A DNA stretch of 61,609 nucleotides from an uncultured Lachnospiraceae bacterium (lineage in GTDB: Bacteria; Bacillota; Clostridia; Lachnospirales; Lachnospiraceae): contig CAJTMW010000005.1 in NCBI GenBank assembly GCA_910577275.1, forward strand, positions 1 to 61,609, read 5' to 3'. Both the position numbers and the translations under genes were made by a program. Shown here one piece after another: positions 8,196 to 16,742 of the stretch; positions within the stretch are counted from its first letter, which is position 1; every line of letters starts with the position of its first letter. The notes under the pieces were generated by a model, which was not told the DNA's origin, searched no databases, and saw only the letters and a list, made by a program, of their open reading frames with translations.

Positions 8196-9119
8196 ATGAG
8201 TAAATATGTAATCGAAACAAAAAATCTTACCAAACAATACGGAACTCAGAAAAGCGTTGCAGATTTGAATATCCATGTAAGGCAGGGACGTATCTATGGT
8301 CTGCTTGGCAGGAACGGGGCTGGAAAGACAACGACAATGAAAATGCTGCTTGGGCTGACACAGCCCACTTCCGGGGAAGTTACAATCTGGGGAAAGTCTT
8401 TACGGACAAATGAGAAAAAGCTGCTGCCTCGGATTGGCAGTCTGATTGAATCTCCCGGATTTTACCCGAACCTGACCGCCACAGAAAACCTGCGCATTTT
8501 TGCGACCCTGCGGGGAGTGCCAAGCCGTAATGCAATTAAAAATGCGCTTGATTTAGTGGGGCTTCCCTATAAAGATAAAAAGCTGTTTTCCCAATATTCC
8601 CTTGGAATGAAGCAGCGACTGGCGATTGCCCTTGCTATTATGCACGACCCGGAGCTTTTGATTCTGGACGAACCGATTAATGGTCTTGACCCGATTGGAA
8701 TTGCGGAAGTGCGCTCTTTTATCCGTGCCCTCTGTACTGAAAGAGGAAAAACGATATTGATTTCCAGCCATATTCTTTCCGAGATTGCACTTTTGGCTGA
8801 TGATATAGGCATTATCGACCACGGCGAATTATTGGAGGAAGAAAGCCTTGCAGAGCTGGAAGCAAAGAGCAACAGGCATATCCGTTTTACCGTTTCCAGT
8901 ACAACACAGGCGGCAAGGATTTTGGAACAGGGTTTCCATGAAACGCAGTTTACCATACGGGATGACCACAATCTGCGTCTGCATAATTTAGATGTTTCTG
9001 TCGGGGAAATTGTAACCACTTTTGTCGAAAACGGGCTTACCGTATCAGAAGCCTATGTCTGCGAAGAAAGCCTTGAAGATTATTTCAAGCGTGTGACAGG
9101 GGGTGAGGGAATTGCCTGA
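8196..9119 (+). CDS. ABC transporter ATP-binding protein, BcrA/CprA-like
   Basis: A 307-residue ATPase energising export or expulsion of membrane-active peptides. Visible motifs are Walker A GRNGAGKTT (near 38-46), signature YSLGMKQRL, Walker B LLILDEP and the switch histidine in SSHIL. A C-terminal extension of about 90 residues is typical of bacitracin/lantibiotic-resistance ATPases. ATG 8196 follows AAGGAGGATTGCA; an upstream in-frame start at 8157 lacks such a site. The coding region overlaps the next gene by 17 bp. Confidence 0.93.
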   Translation: MSKYVIETKNLTKQYGTQKSVADLNIHVRQGRIYGLLGRNGAGKTTTMKMLLGLTQPTSGEVTIWGKSLRTNEKKLLPRIGSLIESPGFYPNLTATENLRIFATLRGVPSRNAIKNALDLVGLPYKDKKLFSQYSLGMKQRLAIALAIMHDPELLILDEPINGLDPIGIAEVRSFIRALCTERGKTILISSHILSEIALLADDIGIIDHGELLEEESLAELEAKSNRHIRFTVSSTTQAARILEQGFHETQFTIRDDHNLRLHNLDVSVGEIVTTFVENGLTVSEAYVCEESLEDYFKRVTGGEGIA

Positions 9120-9900
9120 CCTTATAAAGTGTGAATTTATAAAATTAAAACGAAAAAAATTTATGTGGCTGGTTATTCTTTCAGCGTTTTTATTTCCCAT
9201 ACCGCTGACCTACCTGATGACAATGCCGCAGATAGCAGGACAATATGACAGTAAAACAGCGATTTTCAATAGTTATTATCAGTCGGCCATGGCATTTGGG
9301 ATAGAATTGCTTTTGCCGTGTATGCTCGGGGTGATTGCAGCTATGCTCTTTTTTATGGAACGGGATAACGATACCTTTAAAAATCTGCGCACCATTCCCG
9401 TAACAAGCACACAGATGATTCTGGCAAAGATTATTGTCCTGTTCTTTTTTGGGATTCTTTTCAGCCTGACATCGGCTTTTATATCATTTCTGTGCGGCGG
9501 GCTGTTTGCGGAAGTAGATAACATTGCTTACAAATTATTTTTTGCACTGGAAATGGGGATTTTTATTACAGCCGGGACGCTGCCGTTAATTGTCCTCGTG
9601 GTATTCTTTAGCAGGAACTATGTATTTTCTGTTTTGCTATGTGTTTTTTACAGTGTTTTTAGTATGACGGCTGAATCATCTTTTGGCGCACTGCCCAAGT
9701 TGATGTGCTGGCTGATGCCAATCCCGCTTACAACCCTGTGGGCTGCAGGGGATTTAACTGCGCATGGCGCTATGAATGGTGTGGGAGTGTTGGAATATCT
9801 GGTTCCAACTACATTTCAGACAATCATTATTTTAGCCGTTATCGCTTTGCTTTCTGTTATCGTGATTGATTATATGTATAAAAAGAGAGGGGATGAATGA
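9103..9900 (+). CDS. ABC permease of the lantibiotic-immunity type (MutE/EpiE-like)
   Basis: A roughly 265-residue integral membrane protein with six predicted spans, for example MWLVILSAFLFPIPLTYLM near the N-terminus and IIILAVIALLSVIVIDYMY at the C-terminus. Short cytosolic and extracellular loops suit the ABC-2-like permeases that partner CprA/BcrA ATPases. The start is GTG 9103 or TTG 9112, both inside the end of the ATPase gene, so translation is coupled. It forms the transporter with the ATPase and the next permease. Confidence 0.85.
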   Translation: MRELPDLIKCEFIKLKRKKFMWLVILSAFLFPIPLTYLMTMPQIAGQYDSKTAIFNSYYQSAMAFGIELLLPCMLGVIAAMLFFMERDNDTFKNLRTIPVTSTQMILAKIIVLFFFGILFSLTSAFISFLCGGLFAEVDNIAYKLFFALEMGIFITAGTLPLIVLVVFFSRNYVFSVLLCVFYSVFSMTAESSFGALPKLMCWLMPIPLTTLWAAGDLTAHGAMNGVGVLEYLVPTTFQTIIILAVIALLSVIVIDYMYKKRGDE

Positions 9901-10681
9901 TATGGTTCGCATGGTTAAGACCGAAATATGGAAGTTAAAGCGGTATCATATGATATGGGCGGGTGTTTTCCTGATGCTGCTCTCCGTCGTATTGACGATT
10001 TTTTCCACAACAGCAAAGGACGGAACAGTCTGGACATTTTCCCATTTTGCGGAACAGGTAATCAAAAATAATGTCACGACGATTTTTCCCATGTGCATTG
10101 CCCTCATTGCCGGATATATCATAGCAAGGGAGGGAAAAGACGATACGCTGAAAAGCATTTTGACGATACCTGTTTCTTATAGCAGCCTGTTGTGGGGGAA
10201 GCTGTTTGTGTGTGCATTGCTTTCTGTGTTTCTCGGACTGGTAAGCGCAACGTTCACGGTTATTGCCGTCCTTGTGATGGGATTTCCGGGGATTTCCCCG
10301 GCAGCCATATGGCAGACCTTTATTCAGATTACTTTTAACTGTCTGTTTTTATATATCGCGGTCATGCCTGTGATTGCATTTGCCGCCCGTATACCGAACG
10401 GACACATGACAGGAGCAATTATTGCTTTTGTTTATGGCTATGGCGGTATGTTTGCCTCCGGAAATATGACGTTGGCAAATATTTATCCTGTTGCTGCAAG
10501 TCTTGGCTTAATCAGTTACCGGAGCTATGATGCGGCCGTGCATTGGAATGTGTTCCTCTGCCTGCTCAGTATGATTGCCGTATTGGCGATTAGCGCTGCT
10601 TTCGTATTCACGGCAAAAGGAAACGTGCCGGTCAGGGCGGCAAAAAAGCACAAAAAAACAATAACAAAAAAAGGTTGGTAA
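9893..10681 (+). CDS. Second ABC permease of module 1 (MutG/CprC-like)
   Basis: A 262-residue membrane protein with six hydrophobic segments, distantly similar in plan to the previous permease (N-terminal MVKTEIWKLKRYHMIW amphipathic start, then spans). The heterodimeric permease pair plus one ATPase is the standard layout for lantibiotic immunity and CprABC systems. ATG 9893 follows GAGAGGGG and overlaps the previous stop; ATG 9902 is an alternative. The C-terminus is strongly basic (AAKKHKKTITKKGW). Confidence 0.85.
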   Translation: MNDMVRMVKTEIWKLKRYHMIWAGVFLMLLSVVLTIFSTTAKDGTVWTFSHFAEQVIKNNVTTIFPMCIALIAGYIIAREGKDDTLKSILTIPVSYSSLLWGKLFVCALLSVFLGLVSATFTVIAVLVMGFPGISPAAIWQTFIQITFNCLFLYIAVMPVIAFAARIPNGHMTGAIIAFVYGYGGMFASGNMTLANIYPVAASLGLISYRSYDAAVHWNVFLCLLSMIAVLAISAAFVFTAKGNVPVRAAKKHKKTITKKGW

Positions 10682-10696
10682 TTGGAGGATATCGGA

Positions 10697-11080
10697 ATGA
10701 AGAAAAATTTGATTGCCGGGATTGCAGCAGTTATAATACTTGTTGCAGGTTTTATTGGTTTTTGTATGTGGTTCCTTTCGGGAAATGACAGCACATACTA
10801 CTATTCACAGATTGATAACAGCAAAGTGGAACAGAACGAATCCAAAGGCGGTGTCATTAATTTTAGCGGAAGTATGGATTACTCATACACTTTATTTGCT
10901 TACGATGAGAATGGAAAAGGAAAAGACATTACATTCGGGGCATCAAGGGAATTGAAAGAAGGAGCTTTTATCCGTTTAACGGTAATGCCTCTCCGGGGTG
11001 TTATTGAATGGAAAGAGGTACGATATGAGGAACTTCCTGCCTCTGTGCAGAGCAGTTATACAGCACCGGCGGGCGAGTGA
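10697..11080 (+). CDS. YxeA/DUF1093 family small exported protein
   Basis: A 127-residue protein with an N-terminal hydrophobic helix (LIAGIAAVIILVAGFIGFCM) and an extracellular beta-rich domain containing SYTLFAYDENGKGKDITF, the pattern of YxeA-like DUF1093 proteins. Relatives are regularly encoded next to bacitracin/lantibiotic resistance transporters and are induced with them, but their biochemical role is unknown. ATG 10697 is preceded by TTGGAGGATATCGGA. It is the last gene before the second two-component system and no terminator separates them. Confidence 0.8.
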   Translation: MKKNLIAGIAAVIILVAGFIGFCMWFLSGNDSTYYYSQIDNSKVEQNESKGGVINFSGSMDYSYTLFAYDENGKGKDITFGASRELKEGAFIRLTVMPLRGVIEWKEVRYEELPASVQSSYTAPAGE

Positions 11081-11110
11081 GTAAGGATGGACAGGAAAGG
11101 AAGTGAAGTC

Positions 11111-11794
11111 ATGAGGCTTTTAGTCGTTGAGGATGACCGTCTTTTGAATAATACGCTTTGCTACAATCTTTCGGCGGCGGGCTATACCGTGGACGCTGCC
11201 ATGACGAAATCAGTGGCGGTCAGTCTTTGTGAAGCGCAGGACTATGATTTGATTGTGCTGGATGTCAATCTGCCTGACGGAAACGGCTTTGACTTCTGTA
11301 CGGAAATCAAAGAGCGCCGCCCGGATACCGCCGTGATTTTCCTGACCGCAAACGATATGGAAAGCGATATGCTGCGCGGCTTTGAATTGGGAGCGGATGA
11401 TTACGTGACAAAGCCGTTCCCAATCAGCGTATTCCGAAAAAAGGTTTCGGCTCTGCTTTCCCGCATTGAGAAGCAGACAGGCGGCGATTGCTACACAGAT
11501 GGCACACTATCTATTAACTTTTCGGAATTGACCGCTACCCTCGCGGGGGAGCCGGTTATCTTCACGCCGTTTGAATACCGCCTGCTGAAGGTGCTGGTGA
11601 GAAATCCGCAGATTGTTCTGACAAGGCAGGTGCTTCTTGAAAAGCTGTGGGACGCAGATGAAAACTTTGTGGATGAACACGCATTGACCGTTGCAATCAG
11701 CCGCATCCGGGGAAAAATCGAAGCAGACGGTCTGCAATATATCAAGACCGTCTACGGCATGGGCTATATGTGGATTGGGGGGATAAAGAAGTGA
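11111..11794 (+). CDS. OmpR-family response regulator, peptide-resistance module 2
   Basis: A 227-residue regulator with phospho-acceptor D51 in VLDVNLPDG, K in VTKPFP and a winged-helix output domain with TVYGMGYMW. I chose ATG 11111 (MRLLVVEDD) because the receiver fold begins there and GGAAAGGAAGTGAAG precedes it; an in-frame start at 11087 adds eight unlikely residues. The stop codon overlaps the GTG start of the kinase. Its likely targets are the GTGACRTTTC sites at 12824-12881 in front of the ABC genes. Confidence 0.92.
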   Translation: MRLLVVEDDRLLNNTLCYNLSAAGYTVDAAMTKSVAVSLCEAQDYDLIVLDVNLPDGNGFDFCTEIKERRPDTAVIFLTANDMESDMLRGFELGADDYVTKPFPISVFRKKVSALLSRIEKQTGGDCYTDGTLSINFSELTATLAGEPVIFTPFEYRLLKVLVRNPQIVLTRQVLLEKLWDADENFVDEHALTVAISRIRGKIEADGLQYIKTVYGMGYMWIGGIKK

Positions 11795-12825
11795 ATGGGG
11801 GTAAACTTTCCATCAACCGCGTCTGTGCGGCGGGGGCAGCTTTTTTAGGTTTGCTCTCCGCTGCGGTCGTGACTGCGGCTTTTCTCTTTACCCAAAATCC
11901 GGCAATCGTATGGCTGGGCCTGCTGTTTATTCTGCTGGTATTCGCCTGCGCAGCTCTTTTCGTGGTCTTTCTGCGCCGGAAGCTGGTATTGTTTTCGGAC
12001 GGGCTGTGCGAAACCATAGACAATATGCTGAACGGGGTATCAGCCCGGCCACAGGTCTGGGAGGAAGAAAACCTGTTTTATAAAATCAATCACCGGCTTG
12101 CCCGCCTGTATGAAGTTATGCGGGAAAACCGGGAGAGCGTGGCAAAGGAGCGGGCCGATTTGCAGGAATTGATTTCTGATATTTCCCATCAGGTAAAAAC
12201 ACCGATTGCAAATCTCCAGATGGTAAACGCCACTTTGCTGGAACAGCCTTTGACAGAAGAAAAGCGTCAGGAATTTTTACAGGCAGCAAACGGCCAGCTT
12301 GAAAAACTGGATTTTCTTATGCAGGCCATGATAAAGACCTCCCGTCTGGAAACCGGCGTAATCTCGCTGGACAGAAAAGTGCTGCCGATTTACGATACTC
12401 TGGCGGCGGCGCTGGGCGGTATTCTGCTGAACGCTGAAAAGAAAAACATCCATGTCAGCGTAGAATGTCCGTCCGATATACTGCTGGCCCATGATAAAAA
12501 ATGGACAGGCGAAGCCCTGTTTAATATTTTGGATAATTCTGTGAAGTACACGCCAGTGGGCGGCACTGTCAGGGTATCTGTCCAAAGCTGGGAGCTGTAT
12601 GTGAAAATTGACATTACAGACAGCGGCAAAGGCATCGCAGAGAACAGACAGGGGATGATTTTCAAACGCTTCTATCGTGAGGAAGAAGTACACGATGTTG
12701 AGGGCATCGGCATAGGGCTGTACCTTGCCCGCGAGATCATCACCATGCAGGGCGGTTATATCAAGGTGACTTCGGCAGTGGGCAGCGGCTCCACCTTTTC
12801 TGTTTTCCTGCCACGCGAACTTTGA
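11791..12825 (+). CDS. Sensor histidine kinase, peptide-resistance module 2
   Basis: A 344-residue kinase starting at GTG 11791, which overlaps the regulator stop in GTGA. Two membrane spans (about 12-32 and 38-60) enclose almost no extracellular loop. HisKA contains DISHQVKTPIANL; the HATPase domain has its N box in FNILDNSVKYTP, G1 in DSGKGIAENR and GIGIGLYLAREI. Short-loop kinases like this normally rely on an FtsX-type ABC permease as the real sensor of antimicrobial peptides, and such a transporter follows at 12934-16181. Confidence 0.92.
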   Translation: MNGGKLSINRVCAAGAAFLGLLSAAVVTAAFLFTQNPAIVWLGLLFILLVFACAALFVVFLRRKLVLFSDGLCETIDNMLNGVSARPQVWEEENLFYKINHRLARLYEVMRENRESVAKERADLQELISDISHQVKTPIANLQMVNATLLEQPLTEEKRQEFLQAANGQLEKLDFLMQAMIKTSRLETGVISLDRKVLPIYDTLAAALGGILLNAEKKNIHVSVECPSDILLAHDKKWTGEALFNILDNSVKYTPVGGTVRVSVQSWELYVKIDITDSGKGIAENRQGMIFKRFYREEEVHDVEGIGIGLYLAREIITMQGGYIKVTSAVGSGSTFSVFLPREL

Positions 12826-12903
12826 AATGTCACGGGATTGTGACGTTTCAAGGGTGGAAAACAAGCGTCCAGTGACATTTCTGTGAGAATTGGCTGTTAT
12901 GAT
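12824..12903 (+). promoter_or_regulatory. ABC-operon promoter with three GTGACRTTTC sites
   Basis: GAAATGTCAC (12824-12833, inverted), GTGACGTTTC (12840-12849) and GTGACATTTC (12872-12881) are three copies of one decamer. The first two face each other across 6 bp; the second and third are direct repeats 32 bp apart. TATGAT at 12898-12903 is the -10 box, and the third copy lies where a -35 box would be. This fits activation by the regulator at 11111-11794. The first pair could also act as a hairpin after the kinase stop. Confidence 0.7.
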
Positions 12904-12933
12904 AGAGGCATCACAGAAAGGATGGTGCTTACT

Positions 12934-13599
12934 ATGAGCATTTTACAAACAACTGACCTCAAAAAATACTACGGCACAGAGCCGAATATCACAAAAGCGC
13001 TGGACGGCGTGACCCTCTCCATTGAGCAGGGGGAATTTGTCGCCATTGTGGGAACCTCCGGCAGCGGCAAGTCCACTCTGCTGAACATGATGGGCGGCCT
13101 GGATGTGCCCACTTCCGGCAGCGTCAAGGTGAGAGGTAAGGAGCTGGCCGAGCTGAACGACGAGCGGCTTACCATTTTCCGCAGACGCAACATCGGTTTT
13201 GTTTTCCAGAACTACAACCTTGTACCTGTCCTGAACGTCTATGAAAATATTGTCCTGCCCGTGGAGCTGGACGGCGATACAGTAGACAGGAAATTCATGG
13301 ATGAGGTGGTGCGCCTGCTGGTTCTGGGGGATAAGCTGAATAATATGCCAAACAACCTGTCCGGCGGACAGCAGCAGCGTGTCGCCATCGCCCGCGCCCT
13401 CGTTTCCAAGCCTGCCATTGTTCTGGCTGACGAGCCCACCGGCAATCTGGACAGCCGGACGAGCAGCGATGTGCTGGGGCTTTTGAAGGTTACCAGCAAT
13501 CAGTTTCATCAGACCCTGGTGATGATTACCCACAACAACGAAATTGCCCAGCTTGCCGACCGCATTATCCGCATTGAGGACGGCAGGATTTTTGAGTAA
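12934..13599 (+). CDS. MacB/BceA-type ABC ATPase, module 2
   Basis: A 221-residue ATPase of the FtsX-permease-linked class. Walker A is GTSGSGKST, the signature LSGGQQQRVAIARAL, Walker B VLADEPTGNLDS, and H is in MITHNNE. These ATPases drive mechanotransmission by BceB/MacB-like permeases that free membrane targets from peptide antibiotics. ATG 12934 is preceded by AGAAAGGATGGTG; upstream in-frame starts run through the promoter and were rejected. The permease begins 14 bp after the stop. Confidence 0.93.
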   Translation: MSILQTTDLKKYYGTEPNITKALDGVTLSIEQGEFVAIVGTSGSGKSTLLNMMGGLDVPTSGSVKVRGKELAELNDERLTIFRRRNIGFVFQNYNLVPVLNVYENIVLPVELDGDTVDRKFMDEVVRLLVLGDKLNNMPNNLSGGQQQRVAIARALVSKPAIVLADEPTGNLDSRTSSDVLGLLKVTSNQFHQTLVMITHNNEIAQLADRIIRIEDGRIFE

Positions 13600-13613
13600 A
13601 GGGGGCGCAGGCA

Positions 13614-16181
13614 ATGAATGATATTTTATTCGGCAACAACAATGGTGTGGTCATCAAAAAGCTGTCGGGCCGCTATTTCAAGGCCGGCAAAAGCAGGAAC
13701 ATCATTGCGATTATCGCAATCGTGCTGACAACCATACTCTTTACCACAATCTTCACCCTTGGTTTTGGCCTGATGGACACCGTTCACGACCAGAACATCC
13801 GCAAGGCTGGTGGTGACGGGCAGGCGGTCTTAAGTTATATCAGCGATGAAGTTTACAATAATGTGGCGGGAAATCCCCTGATTGACCGTATCGCCTATAC
13901 CAAAGCGGTGTCCTACCGGCTGAAAAATCCGGGTCTTAAGCGTTGGCGGTCTGACCTGTGGTATATGGATGATACCGCTCTGGAATTTGCCCGCTATACC
14001 CCCACAACAGGCCATCGACCCGAAAGGGAAAATGAAATCATCGTGGACACAAAGACACTGGACGCTCTGGGCGTACCGGCGCAGATAGGAGAAACCGTTT
14101 CTCTGACCTATGAAGTAAAAGGAAAGTCATATACCACCGACTTCACCCTCTGCGGCTTTTGGGAAACGGACAGCCTTAGCAATATCGGGCGGCTGATTGT
14201 GTCGAAAGCCTTTGTGGACGCCCATTCGGATATTTTGACCTATACCTATCCTGTGGACAATGATTATTCCGGCGTTGTCTCCGCCTATGTGATATTCAGA
14301 GGGAGCGGCGATATCGAAGCACGGCTTCATCAGCTTCTTTCCGAAACCGGCTATACCTGCGACACCATGGGCGGCAGCAGAGAGGACGGCAACTATGTGA
14401 TTGCCCGTGTCAGTCCGGCCTATCAGAGCGGTGCATTAGCGGACAATCCCGCCATGCTGATTTCCGGCATCATTGGCGTCCTGCTGATTATCGTAACAGG
14501 ATATTTAATTATCTACAACATTTTCCAGATTTCTGTCATTCAGGATATTCAGTCCTACGGACAGCTAAAAACTCTGGGTACAACAAAGCGGCAGATTAAG
14601 CGGCTCATCAATCGGCAGGCGCTCCGGCTTTCCCTGATTGGGATTCCCATCGGCCTGCTGGCGGGCTTTGTTCTTGGCAGGGCTCTGGTGCCTTTCCTGA
14701 TGAACGGGACAGTTTACACCGCGGATGCCGGTGTTAAAGTAACGGTAAATCCTCTGATTTTCATTGGTTCCGCTGCTTTCGCCCTTTTCACAGTCTTTGT
14801 CAGCGTCCGCAAGCCCGCGAAGATTGCCGGTACGGTTTCCGCAATAGAAGCCATCCGCTACACGGAAAATGATACGGCGGCGTTTGGAAAGCGCAGGGTC
14901 AAAGACAAAAAATCAACCCGCGGCGCGAAGCTCTACTTTATGGCTCTGGCAAATCTGGGACGCAACCGCAGGCGTACGGTACTGGTGATTGTGTCCATGA
15001 CACTTAGTCTGGTGCTGTTCAACACAGTATTCACATTGTCCGGCGGCTTTGATATTGACAAGTATATTGCCAGATTTATGGATACAGACTTTGTAATCTC
15101 AAACGCAGCCTTTTTTCAGTATCAGGTTGAAAAAAGCGAATATGACCTGTCCGAGACTTTCATTGAGGCCGTCAGACAAAACAGCAGTTTCGAGGACGGC
15201 GGCAGGCTCTATTCCTCCTGGATGCTGGAAGAACCGTTTTCAACGGAACACCATGCTTTTTTCAGCTATAACAAAGACCTGAACGGAAATCCTTTTGTAA
15301 GACTGTATGGCGCGGACGATTTTCTGCTGAACGGCATGGAAGTCATAGAGGGAACCATCGACCTGGAAAAACTGAAAACAGGGGAGTATATTCTTCTGAG
15401 CGTGGATTGCAACGATGATGGAACGGTCATAGAGAACCCCGATATCAGCGTGGGTGATACAGTACGGATTAACCATCTGAAAGCGGAGGAACTTTCCACC
15501 ACCATTACTGACAGCCATGATTTTACCATCATGGCAAAAGTCCGGGTCAATGAGAACACTGTCACCACCCGCAACACGGGTGAAGCCCGGTTTTACCTCC
15601 CGACAGAAATTTTCCTGCCGCTGTGTGATAACCCCCATCTGGTCAGTTTCCCCTTTGATGTGAAAGAGGGAACGGAAGCGGAGATGGCAGAGTTTTTAAG
15701 CAGCTATATTGACAGTGTGGAGCCAGGCATGGATTTTGAATCCAGGGCGACCTATACCGGCTCCTTTGACGACCTTACTTCCCTTATCATTACCATCGGC
15801 GGAGCACTTAGTATCATCATCGGAATTATCGGTATTGCGAACTTTGTCAATTCCGTCCTGACAAGCGTTATCACCCGTAAAAAAGAATTTGCCATGCTGC
15901 AAAGCATTGGCATGACAGGAAAGCAGTTAAAGCGTATGCTCTCTTTTGAGGGGCTGTATTATGCCGTGGGAACGATTATTACATCGGCTGTCCTTGGCGT
16001 TCTGTTTTCTGTGGTAGTCGTGCGGGGTATTTCCAGCGGGATTTGGTTCTTCACCTGGCAATTTGTCATGTGGCCCATGCTGGTAATCTATCCGTTTCTT
16101 ATTCTCCTGACCGTGGCGATACCGGCGCTTTTATACAGGCAAATCGCTAAGGACAGCATTATCGAACGGTTGAGACAGTGA
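13614..16181 (+). CDS. FtsX-family ABC permease, large, module 2
   Basis: An 855-residue permease with an N-terminal span (IIAIIAIVLTTILFTTIFTLGF), a large extracellular domain (about 60-280), a first FtsX core (about 285-400), a second N-terminal span near 455, another extracellular domain and a second FtsX core (about 725-850). Duplicated MacB-like halves of this size are common in Clostridia beside two-component systems and are associated with antimicrobial-peptide resistance. The frame is intact. No terminator was identified directly after it. Confidence 0.9.
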   Translation: MNDILFGNNNGVVIKKLSGRYFKAGKSRNIIAIIAIVLTTILFTTIFTLGFGLMDTVHDQNIRKAGGDGQAVLSYISDEVYNNVAGNPLIDRIAYTKAVSYRLKNPGLKRWRSDLWYMDDTALEFARYTPTTGHRPERENEIIVDTKTLDALGVPAQIGETVSLTYEVKGKSYTTDFTLCGFWETDSLSNIGRLIVSKAFVDAHSDILTYTYPVDNDYSGVVSAYVIFRGSGDIEARLHQLLSETGYTCDTMGGSREDGNYVIARVSPAYQSGALADNPAMLISGIIGVLLIIVTGYLIIYNIFQISVIQDIQSYGQLKTLGTTKRQIKRLINRQALRLSLIGIPIGLLAGFVLGRALVPFLMNGTVYTADAGVKVTVNPLIFIGSAAFALFTVFVSVRKPAKIAGTVSAIEAIRYTENDTAAFGKRRVKDKKSTRGAKLYFMALANLGRNRRRTVLVIVSMTLSLVLFNTVFTLSGGFDIDKYIARFMDTDFVISNAAFFQYQVEKSEYDLSETFIEAVRQNSSFEDGGRLYSSWMLEEPFSTEHHAFFSYNKDLNGNPFVRLYGADDFLLNGMEVIEGTIDLEKLKTGEYILLSVDCNDDGTVIENPDISVGDTVRINHLKAEELSTTITDSHDFTIMAKVRVNENTVTTRNTGEARFYLPTEIFLPLCDNPHLVSFPFDVKEGTEAEMAEFLSSYIDSVEPGMDFESRATYTGSFDDLTSLIITIGGALSIIIGIIGIANFVNSVLTSVITRKKEFAMLQSIGMTGKQLKRMLSFEGLYYAVGTIITSAVLGVLFSVVVVRGISSGIWFFTWQFVMWPMLVIYPFLILLTVAIPALLYRQIAKDSIIERLRQ

Positions 16182-16203
16182 TGAAAACAGGTTTCTTTGA
16201 ATA

Positions 16204-16437
16204 TTGTTCAACAAACATGTCAGCACATTCACGGAGGGGCTGGCATGGGAGCTGAAAGAGACAGGGGTGAAAATGAGAGCGAAGGTGCAGGCGCCTGTGG
16301 CGACAAAGACGGAGTTCGGCATGGGGGCAAACAATGTCAGTGAATATGACTATGATAAATCCTTCGGAACATCCGCTGACCCGGAACGCCATAGAGATAT
16401 GCGTATTCCGATAAACCAGTTGGTATTCCCTGTTTAA
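16204..16437 (+). pseudogene. Short-chain dehydrogenase C-terminal fragment
   Basis: Residues such as ESLAWELKETGVK-like and TKTEFGMGANNVSEYDYDK recall the C-terminal third of SDR oxidoreductases, where VKVQ.LAPG.T.TEF is typical. The cofactor-binding and catalytic parts are absent and the last 25 codons no longer look like the family. It is a remnant, probably left by a recombination event behind the module 2 permease. Confidence 0.5.
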
Positions 16438-16605
16438 AACGCCACAGGTAAAATTGCCTCACCGTTCTATAGATGCCTTGTTTGAAATCTACTGTCCAAC
16501 CATAGCGATATCGACATTTGCCCTTGCCTATGAAAGCGAAAAAAGGGATTGGCTTTTAATATACTCTATATGGTTAGACACGGCTAATATAGATATAAGG
16601 AACTG
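16415..16605 (+). pseudogene. Unrecognised coding-like remnant without a start
   Basis: The plus-strand frame from 16415 to the TGA at 16603-16605 is open for 63 codons and reads as plausible protein (PQVKLPHRSIDALFEIYCP, later LAYESEKRDWLLIYSIWL), but has no start codon with a ribosome site and overlaps the SDR remnant in another frame. I do not recognise the family. It may be the tail of a decayed gene. Confidence 0.3.
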
Positions 16606-16742
16606 AAAATGAGAGAATAATCTCTCCCGTTGCTTTTCAAAAATTTAATTCTTGAGTTTCCGCAAAATGCATTTGAAAAATGAATAAACCGCCCCTAAGC
16701 CCCGCCGGAACCGGGCTGAGGGAGACATATTCTTTTATCTGT

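Noticed and set aside
12943..13614. Minus-strand frame of 223 codons
   Set aside because: Antisense of the module 2 ABC ATPase; the sense strand has every Walker and signature motif.
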